Made by a program: the position numbers and the translations under genes. From Muraenolepis orangiensis (lineage: Eukaryota; Chordata; Actinopteri; Gadiformes; Muraenolepididae), in the NCBI GenBank assembly GCA_027704905.1, contig CM051013.1:13971254-14035253 (forward strand): a stretch of DNA of 64,000 nt, written 5' to 3'. Under the pieces are notes generated by a model. It saw only the letters and a program-made list of their open reading frames with translations. It was not told the DNA's origin and did no database searches. Each line of letters opens with the position of its first letter. Position 1 is the first letter of the stretch. Positions 28,301 to 41,230 of this stretch are shown here, one piece after another.

Positions 28301-31300
28301 CAGGTTTCTCTTCAGATCGTATAAATCTTTCGCCTTTTACTAAGATTTCCGTGGAGAGGAACAATATGAGTATCAACTAATTTTTGACGCTCCGCCGAAA
28401 GGTGGGGCTTTCTTTACTTGTCAAATCAATGAAGAATGTCTACTGCGCATTGGTCCAGCAGTATAATGAGGTGGGTCACTTATGTTCTGAATCATGATGG
28501 CATATACTTCTGTCTCATCAGTCCTATACCGTTGGAGTAGCACCTGGCGTTCATGTTATTAGAAACAAGTAGTGAGAACAGTATCAAGACCAATATGTAC
28601 AAAACGTTTTGCAATTGTATATACACTGTTCTTTATATGAATTACAAGTTGGCATGAAGGCCGATTTTGTGTCTCCAAACGTATTCAGGTAAAGCGGCTT
28701 ATATGTTATGTTTTAACACTTGAACGTGAAACAAGATCGCCTACCCACAATGCTTGGCGAAACCGAAGGATTCCTTTCTACATTACATTTAAACTAAACG
28801 TTAGGTTGAATACAATCTTTTTCAACGCAGTCTGTAGCTGGAACACTGGTGCCTCTGATTACTAATGCAAAAGTCCAAATGTACTATCAATATAAAAACG
28901 CTACTGAAGGTGTTAGGCTGGATCATCGGGTCACATTTGAAGACGGACCAAAGTCAGCACTCAGTTTTCTCTTCAGAGCGCATAAATCTTTCGCCTTTTA
29001 CTAAAGATTTCCGTGGAGAGGACAATACGAGTATCAACAATTTTTGTTGCTCCGCCGAAAGGTGGGCCTTTCTCTTCTTGTCAAAGTGATAACATTTGCC
29101 CTTGGACGACCATTGCAGTGATGGGGATGAGACCATCTGCATCGAGTCAAGACCTTAAAGGGTGAGTCCGAGTCAAGACCAGTCTCTGTGATTTGGGCTG
29201 GTCTAGACCGAGCCTTAAATTGAAGTCCATCTTGACCATGTATTTACTGTGCCTTATTACCGTCACCTGATCCCATCATATTTAAGATCTCCAGCTTCCT
29301 TACAGGGAGTTCAAATGAATAAATTCCTATCGACTCTTGTAGGCTGTCAATTTACGCGGAGTTTCCACGTACACAACCTTTTTGTCATTTTCATGTTTCA
29401 TGTTATATTTAATGCCACATCCGCACAACAAACAGTTAAAGCACCATCAAGTCCAAATGAAACATTATGTTCAATTTCATATTTTTTCCACACAATTTGT
29501 AGTGTGAACACCAGTGCTTCTGATTATTAATGCAAAAGTCCAACTTTACTATCAATATAAAACGTTACTGAAGGTGTGAGGTTGGATAATGGGGTCACAT
29601 TTGAAGCCTTACCATGATCAGCACTCAGGTTTCTCTTCAGATCGTATAAATCTTTCGCCTTTTACTAAAGATTTCCGTGGAGAGGAACAGTATGAGTATC
29701 ACTAATTTTTGACGCTCCGCCGAAAGGTGGGGCTTTCTTACTTGTCAAATCAATGAAGAATGTCTACTGCGCATTGGTCCAGCAGTATAATGAGGTGGGT
29801 CACTTATGTTCTGAATCATGATGGCATATACTTCTGTCTCATCAGTCCTATACCGTTGGAGTAGCACCTGCGTTCATGTTATTAGAAACAAGTAGTGAGA
29901 ACAGTATCAAGACCAATATGTACAAAACGTTTTGCAATTGTATATACACTGTTCTTTATATGAATTACAAGTTGGCATGAAGGCCGATTTTGTGTCTCCA
30001 AACGTATTCAGGTAAGCGGCTTATATGTTATGTTTTAACACTTGAACGTGAAACAAGATCGCCTACCCACAATGCTTGGCGAAACCGAAGGATTCCTTTC
30101 TACATTACATTTAAACTAAAACGTTAGGTTGAATACAATCTTTTTCAACGCAGTCTGTAGCTGAACACTGGTGCCTCTGATTACTAATGCAAAAGTCAAA
30201 TGTACTATCAATATAAAAACGCTACTGAAGGTGTTAGGCTGGATCATCGGGTCACATTTGAAGACGGACCAAAGTCAGCACTCAGGTTTCTCTTCAGAGC
30301 GCATAAATCTTTCGCCTTTTACTAAGATTTCCGTGGAGAGGAACAATACGAGTATCACAAATTTTTGTTGCTCCGCCGAAAGGTGGGCCTTTCTCTTCTT
30401 GTCCAAGTGATAACATTTGCCCTTGGACGACCATTGCAGTGATGGGATGAGACCATCTGCATCGAGTCAAGACCTTAAAGGGTGAGTCCGAGTCAAGACC
30501 AAGTCTCTGTGGATTTTGGGCTGGTCTAGACCGAGGCCTTAAATTGAAGTCCATCTTGACCATGTATTTACTGTGGCCTTATTACCGTCACCTGATCCCA
30601 TCATATTTTTAAGATCTCCAGCTTCCTTACAGGAGTTCAATGAATAAATTCCTATCGACTCTTGTAGGCTGTCCATTTACGCGGAGTTCCACGTACACAA
30701 CCTTTTTGTCATTTTCATGTTTTCATGTTATATTTAATGCCACATCCGCACAACAAACAGTTAAAGCACCATCAAGTCCAAATGAACATTATGTTCAATT
30801 TCATATTTTTTTCCACACAATTTGTATGTGAACACCAGTGCTTCTGATTATTAATGCAAAAGTCCAACTTTACTATCAATATAAAAACGTTACTGAAGGG
30901 TGTGAGGTGGATATGGGGTCACATTTGAAGCCTTACCATGATCAGCACTCAGGTTTCTCTTCAGATCGATAAATCTTTCGCCTTTTACTAAGATTTCCGT
31001 GGAGAGGACAGTATAGTATCAACTAATTTTTGACGCTCCGCCGAAAGTGGGGCTTTCTTTACTTGTCAAATCAATGAAGAATGTCTACTGCGCATGGTCC
31101 AGCAGTATAATGAGGTGGTCACTTATGTTCTGAATCATGATGGCATATACTTCTGTCTCATCAGTCCTATACCGTTGGAGTAGCACCTGGCGTTCATGTT
31201 TATTAGAAACAAGTAGTGAGAACAGTATCAAGACCAATATGTACGAAACGTTTTGCAATTGTATATACACTGTTCTTTATATGAATTACAAGTTTGCATG

Positions 31301-33000
31301 AAGGCCGATTTGTGTCTCCAACGTATTCGGTAAAGCGGCTTTACTGTTATGTTTTAACACTTTGAACGTGAAACAAGATCGCCTACCCACAATGCTTGGC
31401 GAAACCGAAGGATTCCTTTCTACATTACATTTAACTAACGTTAGGTTGAATACAATCTTTTTCAACGCAGTCTGTAGCTGGAACACTGGTGCCTCTGATT
31501 ACTAATGCAAAAGTCCAAATGTACTATCATATAAAAACGCTACTGAAGGTGTTAGGCTGGATCATCGGTCACATTGAAGACGGACCAAAGTCAGCACTCA
31601 GGTTTCTCTTCAGAGCGCATAAATCTTTCGCCTTTTACTAAAGATTTCCGTGAGAGGAACAATACGAGTATCAACTAATTTTTTTGTTGCTACCGCCGCA
31701 AGGTGGGGTGTGCCTTTTCTCCTTCTTTGTCAAAGTGGATACACATTTGCCCATTGGACGACCATTGCAGTGATGGGGATGAGACCATCTGCATCGAGTC
31801 GAAGACCTTAAAGGGTTGGAAAAAAAAGTCCGCCAGTCAAGCCAGTCTTCTGTGCTTTTGGGCTGGTCTAGACCGAGGCCTAGATTGAAGTCCCTCTTGA
31901 CTCACATGTATTTACTGTGCCTGTATTACCGTCACCCGATCCCATCATATTTAAGATTCTCCAGCTTCCTTACAGGGAGTTTCAATATGAATAAAATTCC
32001 CTATCGACTCGTGTGTAGGCTGTCAATTTACGCGGAGATTCCACGTAACACAACCTTTTTTGTCATTTTTCATGTTCATGTTATATTTAATGCCACCTCC
32101 GCACAACAACAGTTAAAGCAACCATCAAGTCCAAATTGAAACATGAATGTTCAATTTCATATTTTTTCCACACAATTTGTAGTGTGAACACCAGTGCTTC
32201 TGCTTATTAATGGCAAAAGTCCAACTGTACTATCATAATATAAACCGTTACTGAGGTGTGAGGTTGGATAATGGGTCAACATTGGAGCCTACCATGCTCA
32301 CACTCAGGTTTCTCTTCAGATCGATAAATCTTTCGGCCTTTTACTAAAGATTTCCGTGGAGAGGAACATATGAGTATCAACTAATTTTGACGCTCCGCCG
32401 AAAGGTGGGGCTTTTCTTTACTTGTCAAATCAATGAGAATGTCTACTGCGCATTGGTCCAGCAGTATAATGAGGTGGGTCACTTATGTTCTGAATCATGA
32501 TGGCATATACTTCTGTCTCATCAGTCCTATACCGTTGGAGTAGCACCTGGCGTTCATGTTATTAGAAACAAGTAGTGAGAACAGTATCAAGACCAATATG
32601 TACAAAACGTTTTGCAATTGTATATACACTGTTCTTTATATGAATTACAAGTTGGCATGAAGGCCGATTTGTGTCTCCAAACGTATTCAGGTAAAGCGGC
32701 TTATATGTTATGTTTTAACACTTGAACGTGAACAGATCGCCTACCACAATGCTTGGCGAAACCGAAGGATTCCTTTCTACATTACATTTAAATTAAACGT
32801 TAGTTGAATACAATCTTTTTCAACGCAGTCTGTAGCTGGAACACTGTGCTCGATTACTATGCAAAGTCCAATGTACTATCAATATAAAACGCTACTGAGG
32901 TGTTAGGCTGGATCATCGGGTCACATTTGAAGACGGACCAAAGTCAGCACTCAGGTTTCTCTTCAGAGCGCATAAATCTTTCGCCTTTTACTAAAGATTT
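28300..33000 (+). repeat. Indel-rich satellite units beside the assembly gap
   Basis: The same unit continues but gains frequent single-base insertions and deletions, often in homopolymers, from about 28340 onward. The density peaks near 31690-32300, where extra bases break almost every run. The last copy stops at the N run in the middle of core B. The errors are mostly indels, not substitutions. This is the pattern of uncorrected long-read sequence at a contig end, not of ageing repeats, so open frames and apparent variants here should not be interpreted. Confidence 0.8.
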
Positions 33001-34000
33001 NNNNNNNNNNNNNNNNNNNNNNNNNNNNNNNNNNNNNNNNNNNNNNNNNNNNNNNNNNNNNNNNNNNNNNNNNNNNNNNNNNNNNNNNNNNNNNNNNNNN
33101 NNNNNNNNNNNNNNNNNNNNNNNNNNNNNNNNNNNNNNNNNNNNNNNNNNNNNNNNNNNNNNNNNNNNNNNNNNNNNNNNNNNNNNNNNNNNNNNNNNNN
33201 NNNNNNNNNNNNNNNNNNNNNNNNNNNNNNNNNNNNNNNNNNNNNNNNNNNNNNNNNNNNNNNNNNNNNNNNNNNNNNNNNNNNNNNNNNNNNNNNNNNN
33301 NNNNNNNNNNNNNNNNNNNNNNNNNNNNNNNNNNNNNNNNNNNNNNNNNNNNNNNNNNNNNNNNNNNNNNNNNNNNNNNNNNNNNNNNNNNNNNNNNNNN
33401 NNNNNNNNNNNNNNNNNNNNNNNNNNNNNNNNNNNNNNNNNNNNNNNNNNNNNNNNNNNNNNNNNNNNNNNNNNNNNNNNNNNNNNNNNNNNNNNNNNNN
33501 NNNNNNNNNNNNNNNNNNNNNNNNNNNNNNNNNNNNNNNNNNNNNNNNNNNNNNNNNNNNNNNNNNNNNNNNNNNNNNNNNNNNNNNNNNNNNNNNNNNN
33601 NNNNNNNNNNNNNNNNNNNNNNNNNNNNNNNNNNNNNNNNNNNNNNNNNNNNNNNNNNNNNNNNNNNNNNNNNNNNNNNNNNNNNNNNNNNNNNNNNNNN
33701 NNNNNNNNNNNNNNNNNNNNNNNNNNNNNNNNNNNNNNNNNNNNNNNNNNNNNNNNNNNNNNNNNNNNNNNNNNNNNNNNNNNNNNNNNNNNNNNNNNNN
33801 NNNNNNNNNNNNNNNNNNNNNNNNNNNNNNNNNNNNNNNNNNNNNNNNNNNNNNNNNNNNNNNNNNNNNNNNNNNNNNNNNNNNNNNNNNNNNNNNNNNN
33901 NNNNNNNNNNNNNNNNNNNNNNNNNNNNNNNNNNNNNNNNNNNNNNNNNNNNNNNNNNNNNNNNNNNNNNNNNNNNNNNNNNNNNNNNNNNNNNNNNNNN
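33001..34000. other. Assembly gap, 1000 Ns
   Basis: There are exactly 1000 N characters. The round number suggests a scaffold gap of estimated or arbitrary size. The left side ends inside a satellite unit and the right side begins inside a LINE fragment, so the true distance and the right end of the satellite array are unknown. Long open frames running through this stretch are artefacts of the Ns. Confidence 0.99.
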
Positions 34001-34330
34001 AAAGAGTCTGATGACCACAGGAAGAAAGGACTTCCTGTGGCGTTCTGTGGTACACCTGGGTGGAATGAGTCTGTTGCTGAAGGTGCTTCTGTATGAGGTC
34101 AGCACCTGATGGAGAGGGTGAGAGTTGTTGTCAAGGATACTACGCAGCTTGCGCAGCATCCTTCTCTCAGACACCACCAACAAGGAGTCTAGCTGGACCC
34201 CCAGGACAGCGCCAGCATTCCTGACGATCCTGTTGATCTTGTTGGCGTCTGCTGACCTCAACCTGCTTCCCCAGCACACGACACCGGAGAGGATGGCACT
34301 GGCTACCACGGACTGGTAGAACATCTTCAT
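34001..34330 (-). mobile_element. L2/CR1-like LINE, C-terminal reverse transcriptase fragment
   Basis: On the minus strand an open frame from about 34330 into the gap encodes the region after the polymerase core of a non-LTR retrotransposon. It includes FYQSVVASAILSGVVCWG, then RIVRNAGAVLG, RMLRKLRSILDNNSHPLH and a terminal RHRKSFLPVVIRLFN-like stretch. The layout (yqsv.esil, then the late rklrsil.d..HPL motif) is that of fish L2/CR1-group elements. The fragment is cut by the N gap, so the 3' end and full length are unknown. It is a different subfamily from the L2-like copies at 47.4 and 53.2 kb. Confidence 0.75.
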
Positions 34331-34375
34331 ATTTTATAGTCGTCAATATAACCAGACTGTTGTTGTACTAATAAA

Positions 34376-34655
34376 GACCCGTTATAACCAGTGGAAGACT
34401 GTTGTCATACTGGTCAACTCCCATTATAACCAGTGGAAGACTGTTGTTATACTGGTCAACTCCCATTATAACCAGTGGAAGACAGTTGTTATACTGGTCA
34501 ACTCCCATTATAACCAGTGGAAGACTGTTGTTATACTGGTCAACTCCCATTATAACCAGTGGAAGACTGTTGTTGTACTGGTCAACACCCATTATAACCA
34601 GTGGAAGACTGTTGTTATACTGGTCAACTCCCATTATAACCAGTGGAAGACCACC
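34376..34655 (+). repeat. 42-bp minisatellite, about 6.5 copies
   Basis: There are tandem copies of a 42-bp unit beginning actggtcaactcccattata, followed by accagtggaagactgttgtt and at. Because 42 is a multiple of three, both strands show repetitive open frames. They are a by-product of the repeat and are not annotated as coding. Confidence 0.93.
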
Positions 34656-34679
34656 CTCACACTTGAGCACTAACTAACG

Positions 34680-35292
34680 TTATATTTTAAATGACAAATG
34701 AGTGACAGTACACCATTGTATGTGCTTGTCTTCTTAGTGGTAGTACATAACATTACATGACAGTCATTTAGCAGACACTTTCATCCAAAGCCACTTACAA
34801 TAGTGTGTTTCAACACAGGTAGGTAAGAGAACATCTCGTCACCTGAGGTCAAAAGTACGACTACTAGTTGCATGAGTAACCAGGCATTTGGAGCCTGAAG
34901 CGTTCATCAGATGATTGAATGGGAAAGAGAAATTCAAAAATTATTATTATTAATAATTATTAAAAACAAGTTGTTGCTTAACCAGGGAGCAAGAACAGAG
35001 TCACCTGTTGAATCACGTGACTCTCAGGAGCTGCTATTTAAGAACTTTGTTTAGTCCTCAACGGTCAAAGTTAGGGCTTTTACATTGACGGTAGGAACAC
35101 TTGACCGGTTGTGTGACGCTCTTCAAGTTCAACATGCCTGGTTTCTCATATAAATGTCTTGCAGTCAAATATTGGCTTGTCTTAAAACTCAAAAAGTGTG
35201 AGGCTCCATTCTTCCAGCTCAATTGAAGAGACATCAAATTAACTAACTCTTACAGTATCTCCACAGTATCCATCTCAGAGACGGCAGCATCC
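34680..35292. other. Intergenic DNA upstream of the oxidase gene, with a repeat fragment
   Basis: About 34756-34830 contains catttagcagac followed by ctttcatccaaagc, a string I recognise from widespread fish interspersed repeats, although I cannot name the family. A short AT-rich ATT/TTA tract follows at 34942-34975. A possible TATA-like tattta lies at 35035-35040, about 255 bp before the oxidase start codon. The stretch between them would be 5' untranslated sequence. I see no gene. Confidence 0.45.
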
Positions 35293-38188
<2,896 letters not shown>

Positions 38189-38600
38189 CCTCAACACCCA
38201 GCATAAAGTCCACCACTAGAGGAGAGCTCTGACATCAACACCAACTGTAATGTCTGTTATTAATCACATACTGAAACCTACATCTAAATGCTAGCAGTAG
38301 TAGCTGTTTATTTCTGTTTTACTTGTGTCAACCTTGAGAACACAACTCACAATTAAATTGGTTCAACCTGTGAGTTTTAAATTGAATGCTAATCTACTAA
38401 TCTGACACTGCCCCCTACTGTCATGCATATGTAATAGCCTAGCTATGCACATCATTTCATTCCATTTTCAAGTCATGTCAGTTAATACATTAAGCAACTT
38501 GCAATGTGGCAATACAAACACTTTAAATAAACGTACAGTTGATCATTAAACAAATGTTGTTTATTTTCGTTGTTGGTGGAGCTCCAGGTGAAATGATCCG
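38189..38600 (+). other. 3' untranslated region of the oxidase gene with candidate poly(A) signal
   Basis: The last codons and stop (aagtccaccgctaaagaag, 38162 onward) are repeated 44 bp downstream (aagtccaccactagaggag, 38206), a small tandem duplication across the stop codon. AATAAA occurs at 38526-38531 and is the likeliest poly(A) signal. Parts of 38280-38580 recur near 50390-51065 beside the oxidase pseudogene, which supports a shared ancestral 3' flank. Confidence 0.5.
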
Positions 38601-39381
38601 GCTCAAGTACTTCCAAAATGTCAACTCTGTTGGCGTCCCAAACCTTGTCGTATTGAACTGAAGTGAAACTGGATGTTTAAATGCTAGTTTCCTCTTAGCC
38701 ATTCCAATACAGAATCCTTGAAGCACAGAAGAAACTGTCACTTTAAAGAACAGCAATATGAAGTAGGTCATTCGCGTACGGTACTGGAACTGTAATGGCT
38801 CACTTATTTACGTTTTTGAATACACATGAAAAAAATATAATACAAAAAATATTCTAACTGAACTATATGCTGTGAATATCAGTGGTGAAGTGTCAGGGCC
38901 ACCAAGGTCTTCAGATAAGACCCTGGAACTCTCAGATGAAACAAAAAAATATCTAATTTATTGTATTAAAAAAATGTAATAAATGTAATAAATAAAATTA
39001 ATGAATGAGAATCGTATCTGTGTTGTTATTTGTTATATTACAGTGTTACGTTGTTTTGTTTCTCTTTCTCGGTCCATGCACTACGCATTTGAGTGGTTTT
39101 GTGTTGGAAAAACAATGCAACCAATCAGATCAGATATTTTTCTAGGTTGCTGGGAAGAATATATTTTAACCAAAGTACTCCCGCATGCTTTGGCCCTTAG
39201 ACTGAATGAGAGCGCACGTTTGGATTGACAATTTGATCAACCAATCATATAGTGATTTGTAGCCAATAGGCGTATTCTTTCAGATTTCCGCACAGGTCCA
39301 TAGTGCGCTAGAAGGTTCACTGGCTCGAGACGTAGCATAGTGCTACGTTGGTTTATTTCTACGTAGGTTTTTTACGTCAAA
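38600..39381. other. Intergenic DNA without a supportable gene
   Basis: The region is AT-rich, with poly-A and taaa repeats at 38940-39000. From about 39200 the sequence is likely the 5' leader of the transposon remnant that follows. Open frames here are short and lack recognisable motifs. Confidence 0.4.
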
Positions 39382-39695
39382 ATGGCAACAGGTGAAGATG
39401 ATGTTGTTGCGGAATTGTTGTTAGTACCCTTTTCAAGACGACCATTCAGTGAAAAGATGGACATTATAAAAAAGTTGTAACGATCCCCGTCACCACTGCA
39501 TCTGTGGAAAGGACATTTTAATATTATAAAAACATATGGAGGAACTGAACAGGACAATCCTGACTCACTGCATTAGCTTCCATAGCTATTGAAAGGCAAC
39601 TTCTTTAGGATCTGAAAAGCAGTGACCAGCTTTATGACCAGGTTATCGAAACATCCATCCAGAAGGACAGGAGAATGGATTTGGTCTTTAAGTGA
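39382..39695 (+). mobile_element. Internally deleted MYM-type/hAT-like transposon remnant
   Basis: An ATG at 39382 opens a peptide beginning MATGEDDVVAELLLVPF and continuing SRRPFSEKMDIIKK, the N-terminus of the hAT-like genes often annotated as zinc finger MYM-type protein 1-like in fish. After only about 30 codons the sequence jumps to the family's C-terminus: PVTTASVERTF (the hAT dimerisation region) and DLKSSDQLYDQVIE, ending QKDRRMDLVFK then TGA at 39693-39695. Most of the transposase is missing, and several stops and frameshifts break the C-terminal part. It is a dead deletion derivative. I could not fix the terminal repeats. The family call is from memory of the protein pattern. Confidence 0.65.
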
Positions 39696-41230
39696 ACATC
39701 ATTGGTGAGTGAGACTCATTTGTCTTTGCTGGTTTTGTCTCAGTGTCGCGTCTCGTTGAGCTGGTTGTTGCATTTAGTTTCCACACACTTGTTGACTGAT
39801 TAGTTAATGGCTGTCTTGAGTTTTTTAAGCATTGTTGTGCATTTAAATTGAGAGTTTTGACATGACCTTTCTTTGCATCGCTTTTCGTAAAAAGAGTTAA
39901 CGTAACTTAGAGTTACAAAACCGCGATCAATAATCACCACATTTCTCTGGTATATGTCTTGTCATTAGCACTCACCTGTCAAAACATCTAAACTTAAATC
40001 CTACCATTATGGACGTTATGTGATATTGAGTGTTTTCCTCTCTATTGAGCCAGTAAGGAAAAGTCTTAATGCAGCTTTAGGGGGGGGTCTATAGAAGGTC
40101 CAGTTGTGATAGACATGGTTCGCCACTGGTGAATATAGGCAATAGTAGACCGCTGAAGGAGAGAATAGTACTAGCAGTAGTACTACTAAAGAACCCCTAG
40201 GTAGTACAGCCAGAGTCGGAGGCGAAAAAGGAGATAAACCCGTCTTTTAATGTCTTGGGTAGAAACAGGGTGTATGGTGCACCAGGGAATACTCTGATAG
40301 GAGATGTGATTTACAAACTATGTGTATGAATGTGTATGAAAATTACGAGAAGTAATAATACCATGTGTAAAGCAACTTATGTGAGTGTGAAATGGAAACA
40401 AAGAAAATTAGTCCAATGGAGAAAAACAAAGAGTTTGAGCAGATTGCCAAAGGGTCTTCACCGACGAATCGGCTAGAGAGTCTCGGGTTGTAGAAACGAG
40501 TGAACAGGAGAGTGGACTATATGTAGGGCGCTTATTATGCTAGGGAACAGGTGGGCTGAAACCTTATCACGGTCTTCACACCTCCTGGGTGTAGTTACCG
40601 CAGGCGGCCGCGAGGTGGAGGCAGAGGAGCGTGGCTGGAGAGGAGATTGGCGTCACAACAAAAGAGTTCCACTAATTCCAACTGAGAAAGATCTGTACCT
40701 GATGAGTGTTTAACTCAGCGGTTTCTTGCGTAAGACACGAAAAGACACGTTATACTAGTTTAGCCGTCCGGCGGATTTATTTAGTTGGCTCACATGAACT
40801 TGCCCATGAACGGACACACTGAGGCGCGCAAGCCTCACACTCTCTTCGTGACTCAGGTGACGCAGAGTACGTGCTCTGCGTAGTGACGTCACCTTCTTAA
40901 CATCATATTTACATATAACCGTAAAAACAGGTAACCGTAGTATACACAGTATAAGCAGTAGGTAAGGATGTAAATGGTACAACGTAAATGTAAATACTCT
41001 ACAGTACCTCTCAGCTACATCAGCCAATATCTATATAATTATTGTTATATGTATTTGTATATCTATATACAACAAGGTTTAAAGTTACACTTGTATTTGC
41101 ATGCATGTATTTTTCGTTTCCTGTTTTGAGGTCAGCCTCTTCACTTCCTGAAAGAAAGGTGTTTCTGTCAATCACTTTCAGCGCCCTCAGTCTGTCAAGG
41201 TTCAGTCGTTGATTCAGATTTGGATATCCA
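39696..41230. other. Intergenic DNA between the transposon remnant and the receptor gene
   Basis: I see no supportable gene. A short stretch (about 40578-40636, cctcctgggtgtagttaccg through gaggtggaggcag) resembles 54390-54446 (cctcataggtgtagtaactc through caggtggaggcag), indicating a shared interspersed repeat. A nested imperfect palindrome lies at about 40855-40894. AT-rich low-complexity DNA fills 41030-41070. The promoter and 5' untranslated region of the receptor gene should lie just upstream of 41231, but I see no convincing TATA box. Confidence 0.4.
40855..40894. repeat. Nested imperfect palindrome containing tgacgtca
   Basis: acgcagag and ctctgcgt face each other across a short loop, and outer arms aggtgacg and cgtcacct extend the stem. 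The right arm includes a perfect CRE-like tgacgtca. It may be part of a mobile element or an incidental hairpin. Confidence 0.5.

Larger units (their letters stand above)
1..33000 (+). repeat. Satellite array, about 25 head-to-tail units of 1332 bp
   Basis: About 25 direct copies fill the first 33 kb, and the array runs off the left edge. Taking the unit to begin at the motif agtccgagtcaagacc, units start at 1, about 1290, 2608, 3940, 5272, 6604, 7936, 9268, 10600, 11930, 13253, 14580, 15903, 17226, 18549, 19872, 21195, 22518, 23842, 25173, 26505, 27837, 29162, about 30485 and about 31820. The standard length is 1332 bp, with a 1323-bp variant. A 10-bp palindrome (ggtctagacc) lies about 37 bp into each unit. 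Each unit has short open frames of 85, 67 and 100 codons. These recur because the units are copies, and I see no known domain in them, so I do not annotate them as genes. Large satellites of this type are typical of pericentromeric, subtelomeric or sex-linked heterochromatin, but location cannot be read from this window. Confidence 0.97.

Noticed and set aside
1..33000. CRISPR-like or rDNA-type array
   Set aside because: Units are 1.3 kb without spacer variation, and I see no ribosomal, 5S or snRNA sequence in the unit.
32900..34330. Long open frames of 354-455 codons
   Set aside because: Most of their length is the N gap. Only the flanking satellite and LINE pieces are real sequence.
34368..34677. 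Repetitive proteins on both strands near 34.4-34.7 kb
   Set aside because: They are explained by a 42-bp minisatellite whose period is a multiple of three.
40755..41027. Minus-strand 90-codon open frame before the receptor gene
   Set aside because: It has no recognisable motif and overlaps a palindromic, CpG-containing stretch. I could not support it as a gene.
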